Assembly: GCA_029948255.1 (NCBI GenBank)
Contig: JALIZF010001412.1
Span: 232,092-296,091, forward strand
Direction: 5' to 3'
DNA length: 64,000 nucleotides
Source: Telmatactis stephensoni
Lineage: Eukaryota > Cnidaria > Anthozoa > Actiniaria > Isophelliidae
Shown: in pieces, positions 47,701 through 62,700 of the stretch
Layout: each line of letters starts with the position of its first letter
Numbering within the stretch: the stretch's first letter is position 1
Translations under genes and position numbers: made by a program
The notes under the pieces: generated by a model
Seen by the model: only the letters and a program-made list of their open reading frames with translations
Databases searched by the model: none
Told to the model about the DNA's origin: nothing

Positions 47701-50700
47701 AATTCTATTAAGCCGATTTTGAGTAAAAACGGAGCAATTATTTAACTTTGAAGAAATTTAAAACCCGCGTACTTAACTAAATTAATTTTGTAACAATAAC
47801 TTTCCAAAGAAAAGTTGCAATATTTTTGGTTCTAAATAATACCAAGGCATGGTTCTTTATTTTGTGAATATGTCATCGTATTTGCTGTTTTTGATCGCCG
47901 TTGAGACGACTTTACGTAAAGCACTAAATTGCTGCGTTTATCTCGGAATTTCGACATCCACGTTAATAATACTGTTTCTTGAAAACTAGCAGATCCAATT
48001 TTTTTTATTTCTCGAAATTGAATATTCAATCCTTTACCAGTAAGGTGTGTAAGTTACAAAGGCATTGAAGTTTTTTGAGACCGTTAAATAATTTTTTAAA
48101 CATTGCCATATGTGCATCTCTATTCTCCGAGTTGTTGCCGGTGTTTGATTATGCATGCCTGCATGTGTGTCGCTTTGGCGCCTCGTGCAAAAAATGCAAA
48201 TATACATGGAAAGTCAAGCCAGTGATATCCAGAGTAACGCTGTAGGCGTAGCAGTTCCTTACTAAAGTTTCTAGAACTATGATATTTCCTTGTGCAAAAA
48301 GAAAACGGAGAAGTGAAATATTGCTGGAAAACACATTAAAGGCTAAAAAGACGAAGGAAAGTAGTTGACCAGTCCAGGTAACTTGGAAGACTTAATAGTT
48401 CCATGTATTTGCATTTTTTGCACGAGGCGCCAAAGCGACACGCATGCAGGTATGCATATCATAAAGCCTGAATCAAACACCGGCAACAACTCGGAGAATA
48501 GAGATGCACATATGGCAATATTTAAAAAATTATTTAATGGTCTTAAAAAACTTCAATGGCTTTGTAATTTCACAACCTTACTAGTAAGGGATTGAATATT
48601 CAATATCGAGAAATAAAAAAAAAATCATCTACTAGTTTTCAAGAACCAGTATTATTAACGTGTATGTCGAAATTCAGAGTTAAACGCGGCAATTTAGTGC
48701 TTTACGTACAGTCGTCTCAACGGCAATCAAAAACTGCAAATACGATGACATATTCACAAAATAAAGAACCATGCCTTGGTATTATTTGGAACCAAAAATA
48801 TTGCTAGTTTTCTTTGGGAAATTATGGTTATAAAATTACTTTAGTAAAGCACCCACGGATTTAAATTTCTTCAAAGTAAAATAATTGCTCCGTTTTTACT
48901 CAAAATCGGCTTAATAGAATTTCTTGAAACGCTCTCACATTATAGACAAACATTTGATTTACAAAGTCTCATAAATCGTTTTGCTCGTCGAGGTCTGGAT
49001 TTTGAGAAAATTGGCAAAATTTCAAATCCAGTGTACAGCAATTTCGATGTTAAAAAAGCTCCGATTTCAACCAAACTAGCATCATTATAAAATTTGGTCC
49101 ATTTGTAGTAGGTGTGCGTAAAAAGTTTGGTCAACTTAATTCTGTAACGCGATTAATAGCCGCTTCAATTCGACTACCCGCGCACTGGCGAAATAGGGTC
49201 CAGCCACCTTAAAAGAATGAGTTCACTTGAAAATATTTTAATTTTTCAAAACTGTACTCGTTTAATGAAAAGACAAAAACAAAAACAAAAACAAAAACAA
49301 AAACAAAAACAAAAACAAAAACAAAAACAAAAACAAAAACAAAAACAAAAACAAAAACAAAAACAAAAACAAAAACAAAAACAAAAACAAAAACAAAAAC
49401 AAAAACAAAAACAAAAACAAAAACAAAAACAAATTAAAACAAAAACAAAAACAAAAACAAAAACAAAAACAAAAACAAAAACAAAAACAAAAACAAAAAC
49501 AAAAACAAAAACAAAAACAAAAACAAAACAAAAAACTTTCACTCGATTTAACAGCTCAGTCTCAGTTCGATGGAAAATTAAATCATCTGCAATTTGTGAA
49601 GGCATACGTTCTAGAAAGAAAATAAATCGCGACGTTTGTAAAGATAAAGCTGTTTTCTTGGTCATGTGATTAAATTATGTGATGAACAACGTTTTTCAGA
49701 TCGACTGTAGACACTGTAGTTGTCGACAAATATGAAATGAATCGAATTTTTAAGATAATTCCTCTGTTTTCCTCTGTTTTGTTTGTGACCCCCTTTGTTG
49801 TTGTTGTTGTTACTACGAGATTAGTTACTCAAAATATACAGCGATTTTTATCGAGAGAATCTAATACAGAAGAATCATCCTGTAAAATCGAATCCTGTTA
49901 TTTAAAGATAATTGTTAGGCAATTGGTTACTGAGCTATAAGATGTTCTAAGAGGTGGTATTTTCAATAATTCGCGGACACTTTTTTTTGAAATGTACTTG
50001 TATTTATTTATATATTTAGTTAACAAAACAAAACAAAAAACAAAAAAACAGGGGGTCGCCGTATTATTTAAAGAGTTTGAGAAGCACAAAAGACAAAACC
50101 TTCTGAAAACGAACACCAAATATCACCAATTCTGAATTTAAAGTCCGTGGTTATGTACCTACACCACACGGTGTACTATGTTTCTTGATTCAATTTTGTC
50201 CGGTATTTGGATGTCAAAATTTTTCTCTGCTACAGTCAGAGTTTCTACGTTTGCAATCGCTCGCTTACTAGTGCCCAGACTCCCCACGGTAAAACCAATG
50301 TTCTTAAGAAAAGTGCGCGCGCTAGAATGCGCACGGGAAATGCGCAGTAGCAAGGGCCCGGAACTACCTTAAGCTTTCATCGAGCAACGTTTAGACACAA
50401 TTTTTTCGTCAATTTCTCAGTTATTTATTTGAAAAGCCGAATATAATGTAACACATATTTTTCTCCGTTTTTCCACCTTAGCAAAAAAACGTCGTTTAAT
50501 TAAGTGTAGACGGAAGGTCTAACGTAGCAAAAAGGAGTGTTTTCAATTCATACGAGCTAGTGTGAACGTACCTAATACGAAAGGGCTCCATTTTCAGATG
50601 TCTTCACTTTGCAGAGAGTTTTCTATTCGATGCGTTTTCAGTGAATATAGAGCGTTTTCACTTCCGATCACGTGACGTAATTTTACGTGATTCAATTTTT

Positions 50701-53700
50701 TTCAGGCCTTTCCAAAGTTCTGACCAAAATCATAGCAATTGTATCTGAAAGAACAACGAAAACTGTGTATATCTGAAAAAGTTAGAGTCAAAATGTTTGT
50801 TCGTTACCAAGATATGAATTTTTTAATTTGCTTGAATATTTGGTAAGAATGTATGGAGCCGCCATGTTGGGGTACCATTTTGGAACCCCAATATGGCGGC
50901 CACAACACTGAACACTGAAATAATACTAAAACCAGGGATAATCTGTTTATTTTGCTGAAAATATTCTTAGAACAATTAAGATTATTCACTGACTAAACCA
51001 TTCACGTAAAATTTGTGGCAAATTGTTATGTTTTTATGCGATTCGAAAACGCGTGACAGTATGGCGTGACAGAACTTAGGTCAATGATTATTCCAAAGCG
51101 GAGCATCAGAAATTGCCCAAACCTACAGGAAAGTATTTCCTTGATGGCACAGAAAAAAGAGATGAGCTAACCAGCTTTTTTTGATACATGATTTTGATTT
51201 TAACTAGCTGATGACGTCACGTGAAAACGCTCTTATTTTTGATGGTTTCAGTGAAGATGCTTGGCAAAAACGCATCAAAGTGTTTTACGCACTAGGTTTG
51301 GTTAGAATGTATCCCTGGGGCCGGTTCTTCGAAGGGCGATTAATGCTAATCCTGGGTTAAATTGAATGGTTTTCTTTAGATTTAATCCTGGGTTAAATTG
51401 AATGGTTTTCTTTAGATTTAATCCTGGGATAGCGCTAATCGTCTTTCGAACAACCAGATCGATCCTGGAGTTTTCATTACCTTAACTCCAATAATGGTCA
51501 TATTTTTATTATTCAACAGTTGGTAAGCCACCTTTTCAGGAGATTGACTTTCTTGGAATCATATCATCACCTTTACCTCCTGGTGTCAAGAGGATCCAAG
51601 GACCCTACGGTGATGGTTTACCAGCTTTCAGGTTTGGACGGTGGGCCAACGTTGGTCGATTTTCCGGCTACTTCTTCAGCAATAAAATCAAGGCCTCTTT
51701 TTCACTTATAACAACTATACGCCCCACAACACTAGGTGGGGGATACATATTTAGCTTGATGGAGTTTCCAATGCATTCAAAAGTCATACTTGGACTAAAG
51801 ATATCCTCAGACTCTACCTATACGTACATTACTTTAGAATACACCGACGTGTCGAAAAAGCATGTAGTTTTCCGATTCAAAGTGCCGCAGTTTACAGGGA
51901 CTTGGAGAAGACTTGGTCTGGCAATGACAAAAAGGTCTATTACAATGTATGTAGATTGTCAAATTGCAGAAACCAAGGTTCTAAACAGAGACGCACAGGA
52001 TATAAGAGTCCCTAATGCTGGTGGAGTATATATTGCCAGAGCTGGCTGGAAGGCTGGAATTAAACCATTCTTGGTAAGCACGTTTAGTTAAATCAAAGTT
52101 AATAAAAGGGAATGTTTATGAAACTTGGGAAACTACAAAGCAACTGGCAAACGAGCAAATATGGATGTAGAGTAGGACCTTCACCGTGCACAGTCTTTTG
52201 CTTTAACTTCATTATACTTGGATGACCAGACCCTAACGGTATAGTTGGCTGATTGTCTGCAGTGGCGGATTTAGGGGAGGGGTGCAGGGGGTGCGCACCC
52301 CCTCCTGATACGACTTTGAGTCCTTTTTTCTCAAAATTTTTTCCATAATACCCTCTCGGCAGTTTCCAATTTATATGACGATGCACCCATCGTGAAGATA
52401 ATCTTGGGTCCGCCCCTGGTCTGATTTATGTAGGAATGCTTTTATTGTGTGCACGGTCATGGATAGAAAAAGTGAACACAAAAATTGAACATTGAATTAT
52501 CTGGGCTTCATAACCATCTAATTCTATTGTTGGTTAAATGAAATCTGTTGTCTAGAGAAATACGACTGTCCATATTTATACCTGATCGATCCGTTTCTAA
52601 AGCTGTCAGCCATTTTGTGTTCTAAACGCTCCTCGTCAATCAAATTGAAGTCAAAGCCTCTCCAAGAGGGTCTTGTTTGAATAGAGACCATTCATATATG
52701 GAAAGAAAATGCACAAATCGAACTGATGGCAAAGTACGTTTTTCTATTTGCGCGAATTTCTTACCAGGTACATTACTTGGTTATTTTAGAATTTATACAT
52801 GCGTGGACAACATTCTCAGTATACGCGAGAGTATTTACAGCTCAATGAACTTTGCTGATCTGTGTGAAAACCTTTCCTTCTTACCTTCTTCCCTCATATC
52901 CTTCCATATTCTTTGTTTCTCATTTTGCCTTTCCAAACCAAACAGTGCACTTGTTTCTTGTTTGACCGGTGATTGTCCACTTCTGGATCTTCAGAAACTT
53001 TTTCCAACTTTATAATCTTGTTTTTCTCTAATTAAATGCTATTCAGTGAACCAACCAACCACCCAGAGAAATGAAGTTACACAAAGTTACTAAATGCTAT
53101 TCATCGTGAAATTTTAAATGCTTCTCTACTCATTGTATAGGGAGACATAGCAGAAGTAAAATACACAGATTCTCCTGAAGATGCTCCAAAGCCAGGCTGT
53201 AAGACGGTAGGTAGTTCGTATAATTGAAGAGGAGATTTTTTTCAATATCGAGTAATAATGGCTGAAAGTGTCAAAAACTAGCGAATCGTGTAAGTTTTAA
53301 TTCAAATTTTAGATTTGGATTAACACTCAAATTATATTTTTATATTGCTACAACCTAAACTTTCTGAAAGTAATATCTTTAGCTTTGTACAACAGTTATT
53401 CTTCAGAAGAATTTTTAAAACTTCAAATGAACGTTTTGTTGCCGAATGCCTGAACGCGAAAAAAATCTCCTCAGTCTTAATATATAAAAAAACTTAATGT
53501 TTACAAAAATTAGTTACCATCAAGATGTTGACTTTTGGCAAAGTCATCCAAAGATCTTAACCGCTATTAATTAAACGTTCCCTTGATGATTATCCAACGC
53601 AGAATATCTAATACAGCTTTGAATACACCTTAAGCCCATAGAAAACGGCTTTACAATTTCCTTCATCGTCCTATAACAACAGTTCAATGTCAATATTGAA

Positions 53701-56700
53701 AGTATTTGCCACCCTGCATTCAACACCAGCCATTCGTTCAACGTGGAATTGACTGATTTTGTATGAGAGTTGAAACCGTCTATCAAAGATTACTTTCTAT
53801 TTCTAAGACATTCTCTAAAAATGTTTCATATTACAATTTTAAGACAGCAAAACCAACTTCTAGGATCACGATACCAACCAACCAACGCTTATCCACAACA
53901 CGTAGAGAATCGACCACTAAAAACAATAAGCTACCAGCAACGAGAAGAACGACACCAACACCAATCATTAAAGAAAACTGGGATAGTACTAGTCCTGTTA
54001 CAACAGGTGCACCAACAGATAGTCCTGCTACAACAGGTGCACCAACAGACAGCCCTGCTACAACAGATGCACCAACAGATAGTCCTGCTACAACAGATGC
54101 ACCAACAGATAGTCCTGTAACAACTGGTGCACCAACAGATAGTCCTGCTACAACTGATGCACCAACAGATAGTCCTGCTACAACAGATGCACCAACAGAT
54201 AGTCCTGCTACAACAGATGCACCAACAGATAGTCCTACTACAACAGATGCAGCAACAGATAGTCCTTCCTCAAAGAGTGCACCAACAGATAGTCCTAATA
54301 CAACGAGTGCACCAACAGATAGTCCTTCTACAACTGGTAAACCAACAGATAGTCCTGCTACAACTGATGCACCAACAGATAGTCCTGCTACAACAGGTGC
54401 ACCAACACATAGTCCTGCTACAACAGATGCACCAACAGATAGTCCTGCTACAACAGATGCACCAACAGATAGTCCTGCTACAACAGGTGCACCAACAGAT
54501 AGTCCTGCTACAACAGATGCAGCAACAGATAGTCCTTCCTCAAAGAGTGCACCAACAGATAGTCCTGCTACAACAGGTGCACCAACAGATAGTCCTGCTA
54601 CAACTGGTGTACCAACAGATAGTCCTGCTACAACAGATACACCAACAGATAGTCCTGCTACAACAGATGCACCAACAGATAGTCTTGCTACAACAGATGC
54701 ACCAACACATAGTCCTGCTACAACAGATGCACCAACAGATAGTCCTTCTACAACAGATGCACCAACAGATAGTCCTGCTACAACGAGGTCACCAACAGAG
54801 AGTCCTGCTACAACAGATGCACCAACACATAGTCCTTCTACAACAGATGCACCAACAGATAGTCCTGCTACAACAGGTGCACCAACAGATAGTCCTGGAA
54901 CAACAGGTGCACCAACAGATAGTCCTGACACAACAGGTGCACCAACAGATAGTCCTGGTACAACAGGTGCACCAACAGATAGTCCTGGAACAACAGGTGC
55001 ACCAACAGATAGTCCTGCCACAACAGGTGCACCAACAGATAGTTCTTCTACAACAGATGCACCAACAGATAGTCCTGCTACAACGAGTGCACCAACAGAT
55101 AGTCCTTCTACAACAGATGCTCCAACAGATAGTCCTTCTACAACAGATGCACCAACAGAGAGTCCTGCTACAACGAGTGCACCAACAGATAGTCCTGGTA
55201 CAACTGGTAAACCAACAGATAGCCCTGCTACAACGAGTGCACCAACAGATAGTCCTGTTACAACTGGTGCACCAACAGATATTCCTGCTACAACGAGTGC
55301 ACCAACAGATAGTCCTTCTACAACAGATGCACCAACAGATAGTCCTGCTACAACAGGTGTACCAACAGATAGTCCTGCCTCAACGAGTGCACCAACAGAT
55401 AGTCCTGGTACAACAGGTGCACCAACAGATAGTCCTTCTACAACAGATGCACCAACAGATAGTCCTTCTACAACAGATGCACCAACAGATAGTCCTGCTA
55501 CAACAGGTGTACCAACAGATAGTCCTGCCTCAACGAGAGCACCAACAGATAGTCCTGGTACAACAGGTGCAGCAACAGATAGTCCTACTACAACAGATGC
55601 ACCAACAGATAGTCCTGCTACAACGAGGTCACCAACAGAGAGACCTGCTACAACGAGTGCACCAACAGATAGTCCTGGTACAACAGGTGCACCAACAGAT
55701 AGTCCTGCTACAACAGATGCAGCAACAGATAGTCCTTCCTCAACGAGTGCACCAACAGATAGTCCGGCTACAACGAGTGCACCAACAGATAGTCCTGCTA
55801 CGACGAGTGCACCAACAGATAGTCCTTCTACAACAGATGCACCAACAGATAGTCCTGCTACAACGAGTGCACCAACAGATAGTCCTTCCTCAAAGAGTGC
55901 ACCAACAGATAGTCCTGCCTCAACGAGTGCACCAACAGATAGTCCTGGTACAACAGGTGCACCAACAGATAGTCCTACTACAACTATTAAAGTCTCTACA
56001 ACCGATGAATCTCTTGTAAACGGACTTGGAACTGGCACTCCTGGAACAACAGGTGCACCAACAGATAGTCCTGCTACAACTGGTAAACCAACAGATAGTC
56101 CTGCTACAACAGATGCACCAACAGATAGTCCTGGTACAACAGGTGCAGCAACAGATAGTCCTACTACAACAGATGCACCAACAGATAGTCCTGCTACAAC
56201 GAGGTCACCAACAGAGAGTCCTGCTACAACGAGTGCACCAACAGATAGTCCTGGTACAACAGGTGCACCAACAGATAGTCCTGCTACAACAGATGCAGCA
56301 ACAGATAGTCCTTCCTCAACGAGTGCACCAACAGATAGTCCGGCTACAACGAGTGCACCAACAGATAGTCCTGCTACGACGAGTGCACCAACAGATAGTC
56401 CTTCTACAACAGATGCACCAACAGATAGTCCTGCTACAACGAGTGCACCAACAGATAGTCCTTCCTCAAAGAGTGCACCAACAGATAGTCCTGCCTCAAC
56501 GAGTGCACCAACAGATAGTCCTGGTACAACAGGTGCACCAACAGATAGTCCTACTACAACTATTAAAGTCTCTACAACCGATGAATCTCTTGTAAACGGA
56601 CTTGGAACTGGCACTCCTGGAACAACAGGTGCACCAACAGATAGTCCTGCTACAACTGGTAAACCAACAGATAGTCCTGCTACAACAGATGCACCAACAG

Positions 56701-59700
56701 ATAGTCCTGCTACAACAGATGCACCAACAGATAGTCCTGCTACAACAGATGCACCAACACATAGTCCTGCTACAACAGATGCACCAACAGATAGTCCTGC
56801 TACAACAGATGCACCAACAGATAGTCCTGCTACAACAGATGCACCAACACATAGTCCTGCTACAACAGATGCACCAACAGATAGTCCTACTACAACAGAT
56901 GCACCAACAGATAGTCCTGCTACAACAGGTGCACCAACAGATAGTCCTTCTACAACAGATGCACCAACAGATAGTCCTGCTACAACAAATGCACCAACAG
57001 ATAGTCCTGCTACAACAGGTGCACCAACAGATAGTCCTGCTACAACTGGTAAACAAACAGATAGTCCTGCTACAACAGGTGCACCAACAGATAGTCCTGC
57101 TACAACAGATGCACCAACAGATAGTCCTGCTACAACAGATGCACCAACACATAGTCCTGCTACAACAGATGCACCAACAGATAGTCCTGCTACAACAGAT
57201 GCACCAACAGATAGTCCTGCTACAACAGGTGCACCAACAGATAGTCCTTCTACAACAGATGCACCAACACATAGTCCTGCTACAACAGATGCACCAACAG
57301 ATAGTCCTGCTACAACAGGTGCACCAACAGATAGTCCTTCTACAACAGATGCACCAACAGATAGTCCTGCTACAACGAGGTCACAAACAGAGAGTCCTAC
57401 TACAACAGTTGCACCAACAGATAGTCCTACTACAACAGTTGCACCAACAGATAGTCCTACTACAACAGTTGCACCAACAGATAGTCCTACTACAACGAGG
57501 TCACCAACAGAGAGTCCTGCCACAACAGGTGCACCAACAGATAGTCCTGGAACAACAGGTGCACCAACAGATAGTCCTGCTACAACTGGTAAACCAACAG
57601 ATAGTCCTGCTACAACAGATGCACCAACAGATAGTCCTGCTACAACAGATGCACCAACAGATAGTCCTGCTACAACGAGGTCACAAACAGAGAGTCCTAC
57701 TACAACAGTTGCACCAACAGATAGTCCTACTACAACAGTTGCACCAACAGATAGTCCTACTACAACAGTTGCACCAACAGATAGTCCTACTACAACGAGG
57801 TCACCAACAGAGAGTCCTGCCACAACAGGTGCACCAACAGATAGTCCTGGAACAACAGGTGCACCAACAGATAGTCCTGCTACAACTGGTAAACCAACAG
57901 ATAGTCCTGCTACAACAGATGCACCAACAGATAGTCCTGCTACAACAGATGCACCAACAGATAGTCCTGCTACAACAGATGCACCAACAGATAGTCCTGC
58001 TACAACAGATGCACCAACAGATAGTCCTGCTACAACTGATGCACCAACAGATATTCCTGCTACAACAGGTGCATCAACAGATAGTCCTGGTACAACAGGT
58101 GCACCAACAGATAGTCCTACTACAACTATTAAAGTCTCTACAACCGATGAATCTCTTGTAAACGGACTTGCAACTGGCACTCCTGGAACAACAGATGCAC
58201 CAACAGATAGTCCTGCTACAGCTGATGCACCAACAGATAGTCCTGCTACAACAGATGCACCAACACATAGTCCTGCTACAGCTGATGCACCAACAGATAG
58301 TCCTACTACAACTATTAGAGTCTCTACAACCGATGAATCTCTTGTAAACGGATTTGCAACTGGCACTCCTGGAATTACAGGTGCACCAACAGATAGTCCT
58401 GCTACAACAGATGCACCAACAGAGAGTCCTGCTACAACGAGTGCACCAACAGATAGTCCTGGTACAACAGGTGCACCAACAGATAGTCCTGCTACAACAG
58501 ATGCACCAACACATAGTCCTGCTACAGCTGATGCACCAACAGATAGTCCTACTACAACTATTAGAGTCTCTACAACCGATGAATCTCTTGTAAATGGAAT
58601 TGCAACTGGCACTCCTGGAATTACAGGTGCACCAACAGATAGTCCTGCTACAACAGATGCACCAACAGATAGTCCTGCTACAACAGATGCACCAACAGAT
58701 AGTCCTGCTACAACGAGGTCACCAACAGAGAGTCCTGCTACAACGAGTGCACCAACATATAGTCCTGGTACAACAGGTGCACCAACAGATAGTCCTGCTA
58801 CAACAGATGCACCAACACATAGTCCTTCTACAACAGATGCACCAACAGATAGTCCTTCTACAACAGATGCACCAACAGATAGTCCTGCTACAACGAGGTC
58901 ACCAACAGAGAGTCCTGCTACAACAGGTGTACCAACAGATAGTCCTTCTACAACAGATGCACCAACAGATAGTCCTGTTACAACAGGTGCACCAACAGAT
59001 AGTCCTGGAACAACAGGTGCACCAACAGGTAGTCCTGCCACAACAGGTGCACCAACAGATAGTCCTGGTACAACAGGTGCACCAACAGATAGTCCTGGAA
59101 CAACAGGTGCACCAACAGATAGTCCTGCCACAACAGGTGCACCAACAGATAGTCCTTCTACAACAGATGCACCAACAGATAGTCCTGCTACAACGAGTGC
59201 ACCAACAGAGAGTCCTGCTACAACGAGTGCACCAACAGATAGTCCTGGTACAACTGGTAAACCAACAGGTAGCCCTGCTACAACGAGTGCACCAACAGAT
59301 AGTCCTGTTACAACTGGTGCACCAACAGATATTCCTGCTACAACGAGTGCACCAACAAATAGTCCTTCTACAACAGATGCACCAACACATAGTCCTGCTA
59401 CAACAGATGCACCAACAGATAGTCCTGCTACAACAGGTGCACCAACAGATAGTCCTTCTACAACAGATGCACCAACAGATAGTCCTGCTACAACGAGGTC
59501 ACCAACAGAGAGTCCTGCTACAACGAGTGCACCAACAGATAGTCCTGGAACAACAGGTGCACCAACAGATAGTCCTGCTACAACAGGTGTACCAACAGAT
59601 AGTCCTTCTACAACAGATGCACCAACAGATAGTCCTGCTACAACGAGGTCACCAACAGAGAGTCCTGCCACAACAGGTGCACCAACAGATAGTCCTGGAA

Positions 59701-62700
59701 CAACAGGTGCACCAACAGATAGTCCTGCTACAACTGGTAAACCAACAGATAGTCCTGCTACAACAGATGCACCAACAGATACTCCTGCTACAACAGATGC
59801 ACCAACAGATAGTCCTCCTACAACAGATGCACCAACAGATAGTCCTGCTACAACAGATGCACCAACAGATAGTCCTGCTACAACTGATGCACCAACAGAT
59901 ATTCTTGCTACAACAGGTGCATCAACAGATAGTCCTGGTACAACAGGTGCACCAACAGATAGTCCTACTACAACTATTAAAGTCTCTACAACCGATGAAT
60001 CTCTTGTAAACGGACTTGCAACTGGCACTCCTGGAACAACAGGTGCACCAACAGATAGTCCTGCTACAACAGATGCACCAACAGATAGTCCTGTAACAAC
60101 TGGTGCACCAACAGATAGTCCTGTAACAACAAATAAACCAACAGATAGTCCTGCTACAACAGATATACCAACAGATAGTCCTGCTACAGCTGATGCACCA
60201 ACAGATAGTCCTGCTACAACTGATGCACCAACAGATAGTCCTGCTACAACGAGGTCACCAACAGAGAGTCCTGCTACAACGAGTGCACCAACAGATAGTC
60301 CTGGTACAACAGGTGCACCAACAGATAGTCCTGCTACAACAGATGCAGCAACAGATAGTCCTGCCTCAACGAGTGCACCAACAGATAGTCCTGCTACAAC
60401 GAGTGCACCAACAGATAGTCCTGCTACAACAGATGCACCAACAGATAGTCCTGCTACAACAGATGCACCAACAGATAGTCCTGCTACAACAGGTGCACCA
60501 ACAGATAGTCCTTCTACAACAGATGCACCAACAGATAGTCCTGCTACAACGAGGTCACCAACAGATCGTCCTGCCACAACAGGTGCACCAACAGATAGTC
60601 CTGGTACAACTGGTAAACCAACAGATAGCCTTGCTACAACGAATGCACCAACAGATAGCCCTGCTACAACAGGTGCACCAACAGATAGTCCTGTTACAAC
60701 TGATGCACCAACAGATAGTCCTGCTACAACGAGTGCACCAACAGATAGTCCTGCTACAACTGGTGCACCAACAGATAGTCCTGTTACAACTGGTAAACCA
60801 ACAGATAGTCCTGGTACAACAGGTGCACCAACAGATAGTCCTTCCTCAACGAGTGCACCAACGGATAGTCCTGCTACAACGAGTGCACCAACAGATAGTC
60901 CTGCTACAACAGATGCACCAACAGATAGTCCTGCTACAACGAGTGCACCAACAGATAGTCCTGCTACAACAGATGCACCAACAGATAGTCCTGCTACAAC
61001 GAGTGCACCAACAGATAGTCCTGCTACAACGAGTTCACCAACAGAGAGTCCCGCTACAACGAGTGCACTAACAGATAGTCCTGCCACTACAGGTGCACCA
61101 ACAGATAGTCCTGCTACAACAGATGCACTAACAGATAGTCCTGGTACAACAGATGCACTAACAGATAGTCCTGCTACAACTGTTTCCTCATCTCTATTTA
61201 TCGGTGAGTTTGTTAAAATTATTGTTTGTGGATTCATTTACAATAAACGTTTTTTTAAAGTACGACTCGGATATAGCATTTTTTGGTCTTTCTTTTGAAA
61301 AATTCCTGTATTTCACAGTAACTAAACTTTGGAACGCTTTTTGAAACGCTTTTGATTGAATACCGCCAAAACTTAGCTTTTTATCGATCAAAAAATCGTT
61401 AGATTTTAGGCGTTTGTGATTGAGAACCGATGTAAATGTTTGCTTTGGGAAGCTTTTTGTCTATAATCACGTGACTAGTACAACTATGCGCTTTATGTGT
61501 TGAGAAATAAAGCGTACACTAGTTTCCCCGGATGATAAAAAGTGGACGAAAGATACAGCATAGGTTGCGTAATTTTGCAAATGTTGCTGTAACGAGTGAG
61601 CATTGATAAGAGAAAAACTCCGATAAACTCACTGAGAAAAAGTTTAAAAAGAGTAAATTTAACGATGAAATCCTTCAGGAAGCAGACGGTGCGTGCCCTT
61701 TTCTACATGAACTCGAAGTCCTTCGGACCTTTAAACTGCGCTGAGGTGCACAGTTAAGTGGTACTTTGAAATGGAACTTATGATCTTGCAATTCATGATA
61801 ATCGGTTTTGATCCCCGTCCGCCCCCTGTCCCGCCCCGCTTAACTATATTGCTTCGATAACTACTCTTTCTCATCTCCTCTAAATGAGTTATGATTAAGT
61901 TGTAATTTGGAACAATGTCAAGAATTAGAATTCAGTCTATTTAAACTGTTTACATGTTTGAGTAATACTTATGCGCATCTTATTAAATTAAACTTGTTAT
62001 GGACAGTAGATCGCGTTCTTAGTCACATCACATGCAGATAAAGAACGTTGTATTTCCACCTTATTGTTGACCCCTTTCATTGTTTCCTTTACCCCTTCAT
62101 TTGGGAGATCTTCTCTCTACTATGACTTATAAATATTCCTTTTGGAAAACCTTTCTATCGTTCTGTCGTACAAATCGGAATTGAAAAGGTAATTAATGCA
62201 AGGGCTGATGATGATTATTTGTTTGGAAATTTACGGTTAAATTCATTTTGTGATAGTCATTGACCTAGAATTGGTTCTTCCTGGTGAGATGTGGAATGAC
62301 GACCTTCTCCAACCCTCAAGCACAGCTTTTAATGTTGTCCAATCGAAAATTAAGAAAGAGGTAACAAACGAATATCAGACAGAACTAGCGGAATAAGCAG
62401 TACTAGAAATGTGAATTAATTAATTTTTATACTCGATAAATTTGTTGTCTTGGACCAATCAGAATGTCGAGATAAATTTACATTTCTAGTCCTGAATTGA
62501 AGCTTGCTCTTAACAGGTATATGAATGCAATAGAGTACTTAGTGTTTAGTCTTATAAAGATGACTTTGTCACTTAAAATTTCAGATTAACCTCTTTTATT
62601 TGACGTTTTTCGACTTTTTGGGCATGGAAGTCGTCAACTTCAAGTAAGTTAGAAACGTGGCTAATGTATGACGTCATAGTTATCACTGATGTTGGCAAAT

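Noticed and set aside
49217..49669. Lys-Gln and Phe-Cys/Phe-Leu repeat proteins on both strands
   Set aside because: Translation of the (ACAAAA)n array; no exon context.
53831..61237. Antisense frame of 2,468 codons and several sense frames rich in Gln/Leu/His or Cys over the repeat array
   Set aside because: They are shadows of the 30-bp unit. The sense frame APTDSPATTD joins in phase with upstream TSPN and downstream SEA exons; the others do not.
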